A DNA stretch of 64,000 bases from Winogradskyella undariae. GTDB taxonomy: Bacteria > Bacteroidota > Bacteroidia > Flavobacteriales > Flavobacteriaceae. Below the pieces are notes generated by a model that had not been told where the DNA came from, did not search any database, and saw only the letters and a program-made list of their open reading frames with translations. The position numbers and the translations under genes are program-made. Where the stretch lies: assembly GCF_013285155.1 (NCBI RefSeq), contig NZ_JABTEL010000001.1:248001-312000 (forward strand), read 5' to 3'. Positions 44,254 through 52,489 of this stretch are shown one piece after another; positions within the stretch are counted from its first letter, which is position 1, and every line of letters starts with the position of its first letter.

Positions 44254-45843
44254 TTATTTCTGATTAACGAAATCCATTAAATCAACATCGTTTCCTAAAA
44301 GGATTTCTGTTGGGTTAATACGTCCTTCCATTGAATCATTTTCTAATTTTAAAACGCCTCTTGGACAAACAGCAGAACAAACACCACAACCGACACAACT
44401 AGATCGTACAATGTTTTCACCTTTTTGAGCATAAGCTCTTACGTCTATTCCCATCTCACAACTGTTAGAACAGTTACCACAAGAAATACATTGACCACCA
44501 TTTGTTGTTATTCTAAATTTAGAAAACAAACGTTGTTGAAAACCAAGAATAGCAGCCATAGGACAACCAAAACGGCACCAAGAGCGGTTTCCTAAAATAG
44601 GGTAGAACCCTGTTCCTATAACTCCAGAAAAAATAGATCCGATATAAATACCATAAGCAGATCTTAAGGCACTAGCTTTAATATAAAAAAGCTGATCTGT
44701 AGTTCCTGTAAAATGCATTACAAGCAAAAGCGTAATAACAATAAAGTAACCAATAGCTCCGTATTTAGCATCTTTACCTAATTCGTGTCTTTTAAAGATC
44801 ATTACAACTGCAAAGACTAAAGTTAAAAAGCCGATAACAGAAATGATAAAAACATCTCTTGTTAACCAGAAATCATTTTTGTCGTAACCTAAATAGGTGT
44901 AAATCATAGCAACTGTCATCACTACAGAAAATACTAAAACGGTATGGATTAACCAACGTTCTAATTTCCATGCAGACATCTTTTTGGAAGATAATTGTCT
45001 AAAAGAGTCACCTGCAGTTTCAGCTAAACCACCACAACCACAAACCCAAGAACAATACCAACGTTTCCCATATTTAAAGGTTAAAATTGGTGTGATTACA
45101 AATATAGATATGATACCAAATAACAATAAGGCAATACCAATATTACCATTAGAGAGAAAACCATTTACAGACCATTCATCAAAAATGTAATAATTAAGAG
45201 GCCAAATACTTTTAAGATCATAGTAAGGTAAATCGTTATTCATTACATACATGAATTCAGGAATCAAAAAGGCAAAACCTAATTGAAAAAACATTACTGA
45301 AACGGTACGTAATTGTTGGTAGCGATTATGTCTATATTTTAGAATAAATTTATAACCAAAAGCTAATATTGCAACGGTATAAAGTGTTCCGTAGACAAAC
45401 CATTGACTGGCATCTCTTCCACTTAATAAATGACTTAAAGGATCAAAAAGACTAATTAAACCTGTATTTGCTTCTCCATCAGTCCCCAAGCCTAAATATT
45501 TTGGAAAGAAATAAAGTACAATGTAAAATGTGGTTAAAAGAACACCTAGAATCCAACCTAGAATTCCACGTGATGATATGGATTTAAACCAAACACCATC
45601 ATTTTTTATACCTTCTAGTTTGGTAAGGTAAGCTTCTCTAGAATATATAATAATACCACCGATTATAGATCCTAATGAAAGTGTTAGAAATAAACCTTTA
45701 TTAGGGAAGTTAGTATTAAAAAGAGCTAATGTGAATATAAATAACCCAATGACACCTATAGCAAGCGCTACTTTTTGTTTTGTTGTAATGTCTAAAGCGT
45801 CTGGCTTTGCCAATGACATACTATGATTTAATTTGTTGCTCAT
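44254..45843 (-). CDS. Membrane polyferredoxin, NapH/CcoG-like 4Fe-4S protein
   Basis: A 529-residue inner-membrane iron-sulfur protein. It has about eight hydrophobic helices, two cytoplasmic loops with CSWVCGCGG (about 261-269) and CRFGCP (about 424-429), and two 4Fe-4S ferredoxin clusters near the C-terminus: CISCGNCSNSCEMG (about 451-464) and CVGCGVCSAVCPRG (about 482-495). The arrangement is that of NapH/CcoG-type proteins that pass electrons across or along the membrane. It starts 1 bp after the stop of the flavoprotein upstream, so the two are made together. The terminal acceptor is unknown. Confidence 0.9.
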   Translation of the reverse strand: MSNKLNHSMSLAKPDALDITTKQKVALAIGVIGLFIFTLALFNTNFPNKGLFLTLSLGSIIGGIIIYSREAYLTKLEGIKNDGVWFKSISSRGILGWILGVLLTTFYIVLYFFPKYLGLGTDGEANTGLISLFDPLSHLLSGRDASQWFVYGTLYTVAILAFGYKFILKYRHNRYQQLRTVSVMFFQLGFAFLIPEFMYVMNNDLPYYDLKSIWPLNYYIFDEWSVNGFLSNGNIGIALLLFGIISIFVITPILTFKYGKRWYCSWVCGCGGLAETAGDSFRQLSSKKMSAWKLERWLIHTVLVFSVVMTVAMIYTYLGYDKNDFWLTRDVFIISVIGFLTLVFAVVMIFKRHELGKDAKYGAIGYFIVITLLLVMHFTGTTDQLFYIKASALRSAYGIYIGSIFSGVIGTGFYPILGNRSWCRFGCPMAAILGFQQRLFSKFRITTNGGQCISCGNCSNSCEMGIDVRAYAQKGENIVRSSCVGCGVCSAVCPRGVLKLENDSMEGRINPTEILLGNDVDLMDFVNQK

Positions 45844-45844
45844 T

Positions 45845-47149
45845 TTATACAGTTTGTAATTGGTTATTGTAGGCTTTTAAAATATCTTTTTCAAATTTTG
45901 AATAGAATTCAGGATCAAAATTAGCTTCAGGTAAATGATTTATCACGTAATCTACATCACGTTTTTCGGTAAGCCATCGGTCAAAAACTTCATGGCGCAT
46001 TCGTATTCCAAAATTATTAATTCCTAAAAATACATTTGTGTTTTTATCGTAAGCTACCGTGATACATTTTGTATCATCTTCATGTTTCCAATGAAAATGG
46101 ACTTCGTGTTCAGGTCTTCCACGTTCTCCAAATACCCAACCATAAGTTTGATATTCAATATCTAAAAATTTTGCGGAGTTAAACCAATGACCAGGTTTGT
46201 ATTCTATACGGTTACCACAAAGAGTTTGGGCTAAAGTTTCTCCCATCATTCGGCCTGTGTACCAAACCGCTTCAATAGGTCGTCGGTTTCCAATAGCCTC
46301 ATGTTGTTCTGCACAATCACCAATACTATAAACATCAGGGATATTTGTTTCTAAAAAACGATTCACTTTTACACCGCGTCCTATTTCAATACCAGAATCT
46401 TTTAGAAAATCAATATTTGGTGCAACACCAGCAGTTAAACCAACGACATTGCATTCGAGTTCTTCTCCTGTTTCTTCAATAATTACTGATTTTACTTTTC
46501 CATTTTCGTCAGAATTTATGGCTCTAAGGTTTGTTGAAAGTCGTAAATCTATATGATGATTTTTAACATGTCTATTAATCATTTCACTTTCACCTTGTGG
46601 TAAAACGCCATTCCAAAAGCTATCTTCTCTTACTAAAAATGTTACAGGAATACTTCGGCTATTTAGCATTTCAGCCAATTCAATTCCTATTAAACCTCCA
46701 CCAACAATTACAGCACGTTTACAAGTTTCTTTATTTGGGGCGTATTTTTCAAGCTTTTCTAAATCTTGTTTGTGGTACATGCCTAGTGTACCTTCTAAAT
46801 CTTGACCAGGCCAACCAAATTTATTAGGTTTACTTCCTGTTGCTATAATTAATTTATCGTATTGAAGTGTTTCTCCTTCTGTAAAATGAAGTGTTTTTGT
46901 TTCAGTTTCAACTTTATTAACAAAACCTTTCTTTAGTTCAATCCTATTCTTTTCCCAAAACCAATTCTCATAAGGTTGTGTATGTTCAAATTTCATATGC
47001 CCCATATAAATGTACATTAAAGCAGTCCTAGAGAAGAAAAAATCGGTCTCACCCGAAATAATTGTAATTCTCTTGTCTGAAAGTTTTCTAACATGTCTTG
47101 CGAGTGTAACTCCAGAGATGCCGTTGCCAATAATAACGATATGTTCCAT
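45845..47149 (-). CDS. FAD-dependent pyridine-nucleotide-disulfide oxidoreductase family protein
   Basis: A 434-residue flavoprotein. The FAD-binding motif is IVIIGNGISGVTLARHV (about residues 4-20); LIIATGSKPN (about 100-109) and the NAD(P)H site RAVIVGGGLIGIELAEML (about 144-161) follow. A second FAD contact is VYSIGDCAE (about 271-279). The last 110 residues (from about 325) are a C-terminal domain of its own type. It is cytoplasmic and translated with the membrane polyferredoxin after it. The inferred role is to move electrons from NAD(P)H to the polyferredoxin. Confidence 0.88.
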   Translation of the reverse strand: MEHIVIIGNGISGVTLARHVRKLSDKRITIISGETDFFFSRTALMYIYMGHMKFEHTQPYENWFWEKNRIELKKGFVNKVETETKTLHFTEGETLQYDKLIIATGSKPNKFGWPGQDLEGTLGMYHKQDLEKLEKYAPNKETCKRAVIVGGGLIGIELAEMLNSRSIPVTFLVREDSFWNGVLPQGESEMINRHVKNHHIDLRLSTNLRAINSDENGKVKSVIIEETGEELECNVVGLTAGVAPNIDFLKDSGIEIGRGVKVNRFLETNIPDVYSIGDCAEQHEAIGNRRPIEAVWYTGRMMGETLAQTLCGNRIEYKPGHWFNSAKFLDIEYQTYGWVFGERGRPEHEVHFHWKHEDDTKCITVAYDKNTNVFLGINNFGIRMRHEVFDRWLTEKRDVDYVINHLPEANFDPEFYSKFEKDILKAYNNQLQTV

Positions 47150-47158
47150 GGTTGATGT

Positions 47159-47170
47159 CCGAATATTCGG
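47159..47170. promoter_or_regulatory. 12-bp perfect palindrome upstream of the flavoprotein gene
   Basis: CCGAATATTCGG is an exact inverted repeat 9 bp before the start codon of the minus-strand flavoprotein gene. A second perfect hairpin (47205-47212 with 47216-47223) lies a little upstream. Either could be a regulator site or an mRNA structure. Confidence 0.35.
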
Positions 47171-47270
47171 TGGGATTTAGGTTAGTGATAAAACATATAG
47201 GTCGAAGGTTTTGTTAAAACCTTAACCCATAAGCGAGATTTCTTTAAATTTAGGCATAATTTTTAATAAT

Positions 47271-48287
47271 ATGCGATATTTTTTTTACTGCCTTTTTGTT
47301 TTTTTGTTTTTTGGTTGTGCTGCGATTCCGTCTCAATCTGCTAAAATTAATGGGGTTAGCTTTGTGGCTTCTAGAGGCGTTGTAGATTCTTCGCATGTAA
47401 AACCCTTGGTACAGATAAATGCTAATGCTGCCGCTGTTATGCCTTTTGGATTTGTAAGAGATAAAGAGCATCCCAAAGTGACTCATAATACCAAACGACA
47501 ATGGTATGGCGAAACCCGTTCTGGAGCAAAGCAATATATTGAAGCACTTCATAACGAAAATATAAGAGTGATGGTGAAACCGCAATTGTGGATTTCTCAT
47601 GGAGAGTTTACCGGATTTTTAAAAGCAGGTACTGAAACAGATTGGAAATTATTAGAAACCTCTTATTCTGATTTTATTTTAAATTATGCTGAGTTGTCTG
47701 AAGAGTTAAATGTCGAAGTATTTTGTATAGGAACAGAGCTAGAAGAATTTATAAAAAACAGACCTGAATATTGGCATCAACTTATTAAAGAAATTAGAAC
47801 GATTTATACAGGTAAGCTAACTTATGCTGCTAATTGGGACGAGTTTTGGACAACACCTTTTTGGTTAGATCTAGATTATGTTGGTGTAGACGCTTACTTT
47901 CCGGTAAGTACTATGCAAACACCAACAATTGAAGATTGTATAAATGGTTGGGTAAAACATAAAGAAGGATTAAAAGGTTTTTCAGAAAAATTAAACCGAC
48001 CAATTTTGTTTACAGAGTTTGGTTATAGAAGTGTAGATTATACGGGTAAAGAACCTTGGCGTTACGATCGTTCTATGACTTCTGTAAATCTTGAAGCACA
48101 AAATAATGCCACCCAAGCTTTATTTGATGCGGTTTGGGATGAAGATTGGTTTGCTGGTGGTTATTTATGGAAATGGTTTATTAACCATGATGAAGTTGGA
48201 GGTGTAGATAATAATCAATTTACACCTCAGAATAAACCTGTAGAAGCCATTATAAAATCGCATTATAAGCGGCGTGAGCTCAATTGA
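47271..48287 (+). CDS. Glycoside hydrolase, GH113-like TIM-barrel lipoprotein
   Basis: A 338-residue lipoprotein (FLFFGCAAIP, Cys16). The mature part is a beta/alpha barrel of the GTA/GH113 type. The acid-base Glu is E156 in CIGTELEEF and the nucleophile E249 in LFTEFGYRS. PFGFVRDKEHP, VMVKPQLWIS and LDYVGVDAYFPV mark other barrel strands. Family members hydrolyse beta-mannans; the target here may also be another glycan. It is divergent from the flavoprotein/polyferredoxin pair and stands alone, followed by a weak hairpin (48277-48300). Confidence 0.85.
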   Translation: MRYFFYCLFVFLFFGCAAIPSQSAKINGVSFVASRGVVDSSHVKPLVQINANAAAVMPFGFVRDKEHPKVTHNTKRQWYGETRSGAKQYIEALHNENIRVMVKPQLWISHGEFTGFLKAGTETDWKLLETSYSDFILNYAELSEELNVEVFCIGTELEEFIKNRPEYWHQLIKEIRTIYTGKLTYAANWDEFWTTPFWLDLDYVGVDAYFPVSTMQTPTIEDCINGWVKHKEGLKGFSEKLNRPILFTEFGYRSVDYTGKEPWRYDRSMTSVNLEAQNNATQALFDAVWDEDWFAGGYLWKWFINHDEVGGVDNNQFTPQNKPVEAIIKSHYKRRELN

Positions 48288-48300
48288 TATTAATTGAGCT
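48277..48300 (+). terminator. Weak hairpin after the GH113-like gene
   Basis: Arms 48277-48285 and 48292-48300 are exact complements around a 6-nt loop, overlapping the stop codon region. There is no long T tract, so termination by this stem alone is uncertain. Confidence 0.4.
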
Positions 48301-48319
48301 TAGGCTATATTAGATAATC

Positions 48320-49846
48320 TTAATCATCACTTTCTAAAGCTTTAAAATCCTTAATGGCTTTATTGGGTTCTATAATATTATAACCTTTCCAGAAATCAGG
48401 ATCATATTTATTAAGACGTTCTGGTGTGACTAAGTTTTTCTCTTTAAAATTGTTGTAGTCCGCTTCAGAAATTGTTTCACTGTCAAAAACAATAAGTTCA
48501 GACTTATCAATGTTTCTAACAATGAAATATATATCGCCTTTCAATTCATTTTGTTTTCTTCTACCGCGTACATTTTTGTTCTTTTCAACAATTTTTATAG
48601 GACGTTTTATACCAACCCTTTGGCCTGTAGATTCATCTCTATATTTTAAAGTATATTTTTCATTTTCATTTTTTTGAAATATGATAGTGCCTTCTTTTAA
48701 ATATTTTTTAGTTGAAATGCCTAACAATGAAAAACTACTTAAAGGTTTTACATTTTTATAATCAACTCTTACAACGGCAAAATCTTCTGTATTTACATAC
48801 ATTGTTCCTTCAAAATCTTCGCTGCGTTTTGGTTTAAAAGGTATAACATATACAAACATCTGATCTATGTACGCATAGTCGGCTAAAGTAAACTCATAGC
48901 GTTGAGATTTATGAATAAAGTTAAGGTCGTTATCTTTATCAATAAAATTGTTGTTTTCAAATTTATGAATACTCATCTTTTTCCAATGCTTAAAACCTAT
49001 TTTTCTAATCGAATCTTTTTTTCGTTGTTCAGCAAGTAAAGTTTCATTTATTACTTTTTCTTTTTTATCACCAAATAAGGAAGAGTCAATTTCTTCTTTC
49101 ACACTAAACCAGCCCGATTTAATTTTAAAATAAGAATCTCGTTTCACATATTTTTTAAAAATGTCATTAAATCTTTTTTCATAATTATCCATATTTATAT
49201 CCATGGATTTGTCATAGAGTCTACACGCTTTTAATATTTCTATTTTCTGAGCAGCTTCTGGTGTAATTTTTCCATAAAGTTCACCCAAAATTTCAGTATG
49301 ACTACTTGTGTTTTTTGGCATAATCTGAATTAAACTGTCAATCATTGATTGATTAAATTCGGGTATTGTAGATTTTTCTAAGTTAACTTCAGACTTATCC
49401 ATTTCTGTATAATAAGATTCTCTATAAAATAGTTTTCTTTTTGTAAAGTCAGAATCGTAATTAGTCGTTAAACCTTCTTTTACTTTATCTAAAATCTCAT
49501 CAATAGAATAATTTTTATTAGTGACTAATACTTCAGATAAGTCGAAAGATTGCGACTTTAGGTAAATTGTAGAATTATCATAGTTTATAAGCGGAACTCG
49601 TATTTCTTTATACCCCAAGCAACTTATAAATAAAGAGTCTGTTGCTTTTATAGATCTTGTAATTGTGATGTTAAATTCACCATCTTCGTTACTAATCACT
49701 CCTGTTTTTGAGTTGAATTGAATAGTTGCAAAGGGAATAGGTTTTTCGGTTTCTGAATCTAATAATTTTGAAGAAAAGGTCTGTTGTGCGTAAGATTGAG
49801 CAATAGAAAAAAAGACTATTGCAAATAGTGTTTGATTGATTTTCAT
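48320..49846 (-). CDS. Carboxypeptidase-regulatory-like domain protein, exported
   Basis: A 508-residue exported protein. The chosen start (49846) gives a clean signal peptide, MKINQTLFAIVFFSIAQSYAQ; a start 19 codons upstream (49903) would add a non-signal extension. Residues 22-105 form the carboxypeptidase-D regulatory-like beta-sandwich (LLDSETEKPIPFATIQF, GVISNEDGEFNI, LFISCLGYKEI), as in TonB-linked proteins of Bacteroidota. The rest is a large charged domain with no recognised motif. No barrel follows. A role in envelope biogenesis or TonB-dependent transport is likely but unproved. It is convergent with the GH113-like gene. Confidence 0.8.
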   Translation of the reverse strand: MKINQTLFAIVFFSIAQSYAQQTFSSKLLDSETEKPIPFATIQFNSKTGVISNEDGEFNITITRSIKATDSLFISCLGYKEIRVPLINYDNSTIYLKSQSFDLSEVLVTNKNYSIDEILDKVKEGLTTNYDSDFTKRKLFYRESYYTEMDKSEVNLEKSTIPEFNQSMIDSLIQIMPKNTSSHTEILGELYGKITPEAAQKIEILKACRLYDKSMDINMDNYEKRFNDIFKKYVKRDSYFKIKSGWFSVKEEIDSSLFGDKKEKVINETLLAEQRKKDSIRKIGFKHWKKMSIHKFENNNFIDKDNDLNFIHKSQRYEFTLADYAYIDQMFVYVIPFKPKRSEDFEGTMYVNTEDFAVVRVDYKNVKPLSSFSLLGISTKKYLKEGTIIFQKNENEKYTLKYRDESTGQRVGIKRPIKIVEKNKNVRGRRKQNELKGDIYFIVRNIDKSELIVFDSETISEADYNNFKEKNLVTPERLNKYDPDFWKGYNIIEPNKAIKDFKALESDD

Positions 49847-50007
49847 TTTAAGGATTGATTGGTTGACCAGCAAAGTAAAATATTGTAGTGGTTTGGAAAT
49901 CAATTTTATGCCTTTATTAAGTATAGTTTATCTTAAGTTTAACATCTTCAAGAAAATTTAAGATCTAAAAATTACGATTTAGAAAGTATGGTTTTAAAAT
50001 TTAATTT

Positions 50008-50015
50008 TAGCTTTG
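50008..50015 (+). promoter_or_regulatory. Candidate -7 box before the metallophosphoesterase gene
   Basis: TAGCTTTG fits TAnnTTTG, 17 bp upstream of the ATG at 50033. A TTTT tract lies near the -33 position. Confidence 0.4.
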
Positions 50016-50032
50016 AAAAAAAATAGAATCGT

Positions 50033-50767
50033 ATGAGAACATTAGCTGTTGGTGATATACATGGTGGATTAAAAGGTTTAAATCAACTTATAGAAAGAAC
50101 AAATGTAAGTTCTGATGATGCCTTAATTTTTTTAGGAGATTATGTAGATGGTTGGAGTGAAGCTGCGCAAGTCATTCAACGTCTAATAGACTTATCTAAA
50201 ACGAATGCATGTATTTTTATAAAAGGAAATCACGATGTTTGGTGCGAAAAATGGTTATCAACGGGAGATGTTAATGAAGTTTGGTTTAAAAACGGAGGAA
50301 AGGAAACTATTGAAAGCTATAAAGATTTTTCTGATGAAGAAAAACAAATGCATCTTCATTTTTTTGAAGCACTAAAATTATATCATATAGATTCTGAAAA
50401 CCGATTATTTCTTCATGCAGGTTTTACCTCTATGAAAGGTGTAGAAAAAGAATTGAATACCGAAAATTTCTATTTTGATAGAACATTATGGGAAATGGCC
50501 TTAACATTTGATAAAAATATTAAGTTAGATTCTTTGATTTATCCTAATCGCTTAAAAAAATATTCTGAAATTTATATTGGTCACACACCAACAACTAATT
50601 TTGGTGAAGACAAACCGATGAATTGTGCTAATATTTGGAATGTAGATACTGGTGCAACCTTTAAAGGGAAATTATCTGCAATTGATATTGATACTAAAGA
50701 AATTTTTCAAAGTAATAAAGTGATGGATTTATACCCTGATGAAATAGGGCGGAATAAAAAAAAGTAA
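50033..50767 (+). CDS. Metallophosphoesterase, PPP/Ap4A-hydrolase-like
   Basis: A 244-residue cytoplasmic phosphoesterase with the full set of metal motifs: VGDIHGG (residues 6-12), FLGDYVDGW (about 35-43), IKGNHDVW (about 63-70), FLHAGF (about 125-130) and IGHTPT (about 183-188). The order and length fit bacterial PPP-family phosphatases and diadenosine-tetraphosphate hydrolases. It is convergent with the arsenosugar-type cluster, with 7 bp between the two stops, and probably not part of it. The natural substrate is unknown. Confidence 0.9.
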   Translation: MRTLAVGDIHGGLKGLNQLIERTNVSSDDALIFLGDYVDGWSEAAQVIQRLIDLSKTNACIFIKGNHDVWCEKWLSTGDVNEVWFKNGGKETIESYKDFSDEEKQMHLHFFEALKLYHIDSENRLFLHAGFTSMKGVEKELNTENFYFDRTLWEMALTFDKNIKLDSLIYPNRLKKYSEIYIGHTPTTNFGEDKPMNCANIWNVDTGATFKGKLSAIDIDTKEIFQSNKVMDLYPDEIGRNKKK

Positions 50768-50774
50768 GTTGCGT

Positions 50775-51620
50775 TTAGCAAATGTTCTTCTTGTAATAAG
50801 CAACTAAATCCTCAGCAGAAGCACCAAACCATTTCTTTAAGTAAATGGTACAGAAGTGATATTGCACTTTCCAAACACCATGTTTGCGGTAAAGTCTGGC
50901 TGAGGTTGTTAATTTTTTATTGATGACGGTAAATTGATCACGTGCATACAATTCATTAATCAGCATATTATCTTCATAAATAACGTAAGCTTCATCGTAA
51001 CCGCCAATAGTATTAAATAATGTTTTGGTTATAAACTGGCTTTGGTCACCACCTCTGCTAGCGCGCCAATTAAACTGTGTTAGCCAACTTGCTAACCTAA
51101 GCCACCAATGATGGCTATCAAACCGCATTCTAAAACAGCCTGCTTCATTTTCTTTTTGAACTTCGTTAATTATAAATTGATCAAAATTTTTAGGGGGAAA
51201 AGAATCAGCATGAAGAAAGTATAAAATAGTTCCTTTAGCATGTTTTGCACCGCAATTCATTTGCTTTGCTCTTCCTTTGGAAGATTCAAGAAAAAGTATT
51301 TTTGATTGAATATGCCATCCTGAACTTGATTCAGGATCTCCTATTTCGCTACCTAGTTGTGCGTCAGTTCGAGTGAAATTCCTTTTTTGGAATTTTGTAT
51401 CGAGAACATTTGAAAAAGCTTCTCGGTACAATTCTGAACTATGTTCAGAATCACTCGAAGGGATGAAATTTTTAACGATATCCTGAGTTCCGTCAATACT
51501 TCCACCATCTACTATAATAATTTCTGAAATATTCTTACCCTCAGAATTCTCTAAAAGATGCGTTAATAAATTGGCAATATTATCAGCCTCGTTAAATACC
51601 GGAATAATTATACTTATCAT
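50775..51620 (-). CDS. TIGR04283-type arsenosugar glycosyltransferase carrying an in-frame insert
   Basis: A 281-residue GT2 of the family found with ArsS in arsenosugar gene clusters. The core motifs are ISIIIPVFNEADNIANLL (residues 2-19), EIIIVDGGSIDGTQDIV (about 33-49), SSKGRAKQMNCGAKHAKG (about 113-130), LYFLHADSFPP, and RGGDQSQFITKTLFNTIGGY near the end. In relatives about 20 residues separate the DGGSxDGT and KGRAKQMN motifs; here 69 do. The extra stretch, about residues 53-107, coincides with a palindromic DNA element at 51302-51464 whose insertion kept the reading frame. The product is probably still folded, with a surface loop. It is the last gene of the cluster. Confidence 0.85.
   Translation of the reverse strand: MISIIIPVFNEADNIANLLTHLLENSEGKNISEIIIVDGGSIDGTQDIVKNFIPSSDSEHSSELYREAFSNVLDTKFQKRNFTRTDAQLGSEIGDPESSSGWHIQSKILFLESSKGRAKQMNCGAKHAKGTILYFLHADSFPPKNFDQFIINEVQKENEAGCFRMRFDSHHWWLRLASWLTQFNWRASRGGDQSQFITKTLFNTIGGYDEAYVIYEDNMLINELYARDQFTVINKKLTTSARLYRKHGVWKVQYHFCTIYLKKWFGASAEDLVAYYKKNIC
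51302..51464. repeat. In-frame palindromic element with nested inverted repeats
   Basis: About 150 bp inside the glycosyltransferase gene contain at least five inverted repeats: 51317-51324/51330-51337 (8 bp, perfect), 51368-51375/51452-51459 (8 bp, perfect, enclosing the next three), 51376-51382/51389-51395 (7 bp), 51397-51406/51420-51429 (10 bp, one mismatch) and 51431-51439/51443-51451 (9 bp, perfect). The enclosed stems could form a cloverleaf-like cruciform. No second copy was found in this window. Boundaries are approximate. Confidence 0.75.
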
Positions 51621-51653
51621 ATATCTATTTACGAAAAAAGCACGAGAATATTT

Positions 51654-52457
51654 TTATTTATTTAAATTCCAATTGTAATCTTTGAAGCTTTTTTTAGCTG
51701 AATTTGAAATTTTTACATCAGAATATTGATTAAGGAAGTCAATTAAACTACCATTAGTTTCAAAATCTTTTTTAAACCATTTAAAGATTTTAGAGAGTTT
51801 TATTTCTTCTGTTGAAATTTCATTTTTGGTAGTGTCTGCTAAAAATTCTTTTGTAGCATTGGTTAATTGTGTGTCTAATTCAGAAGCCGTAAATGCTGTG
51901 TTTTGTAATTTAGGGCATGATATAGAAGCGCAAACAATAGCAAAATGAATTCGTGGTTCATGCATTCCTCTCAGTATTTTATGCTCTATATCATTTAAGT
52001 TTTGCCAAGTAGTTCCAAACTTCCAAAGGCGTTGATCCCAAGGATCTTTGATGTCTTTGATGCTTTTTGTTGGGTAATTTTTTAAGATTAAATCTATGGT
52101 TAAAGCATTATATGCGTTAATCCAATAGGCTAGTTTATCATTGTTACTCCAATCTTCATTAGGTTGATTCGTTTTTAGTAAATCAATATAACTTAGAAGT
52201 GTTTTATGTTCTCCTTTTAAACCTTTGTAATTCACGTTTCCATTATCAGAAACGAATTTTTGTAGTAATTTATTAAAAATAGAATGGTCAAAAGCTTCTG
52301 TGTAAATAATTTCAGTAGTTTCTGTAATACCGTCGTTACTTATTGTTCCGTCTAGGCCCAAACTAATTTCAATAGAATTGTTTTCATTAATACTTTGTGC
52401 TCCAGAATACGATGAAGCAAAAATTATAGTAACTAGTAAAACTGATAAATATTTCAT
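51654..52457 (-). CDS. DUF547 protein, exported
   Basis: A 267-residue exported protein with a signal peptide ending at SYSGAQ (about residue 21). A DUF547 domain follows at about 60-260: LAYWINAYNALTIDLILKNYP (about 108-128), SIKDIKDPWDQRLWKFG, the conserved LNDIEHKILRGMHEPRIHFAIVCASISCPKL (about 154-184) with a Cys pair, and LSKIFKWFKKDF. DUF547 has no proven reaction. It lies between the TIGR04283 transferase gene and the sterol-desaturase-like gene, all on one strand, and is part of the cluster by position. Confidence 0.88.
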   Translation of the reverse strand: MKYLSVLLVTIIFASSYSGAQSINENNSIEISLGLDGTISNDGITETTEIIYTEAFDHSIFNKLLQKFVSDNGNVNYKGLKGEHKTLLSYIDLLKTNQPNEDWSNNDKLAYWINAYNALTIDLILKNYPTKSIKDIKDPWDQRLWKFGTTWQNLNDIEHKILRGMHEPRIHFAIVCASISCPKLQNTAFTASELDTQLTNATKEFLADTTKNEISTEEIKLSKIFKWFKKDFETNGSLIDFLNQYSDVKISNSAKKSFKDYNWNLNK

Positions 52458-52489
52458 GTCTAAATGTGTGTTTAATTAGAAAGGTTAAA

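Noticed and set aside
47250-47600. Minus-strand ORF of 116 codons over the 5' part of the GH113-like gene
   Set aside because: The plus-strand gene has a lipobox and family motifs here; the opposite frame shows no motif and ends in a lysine run caused by T tracts.
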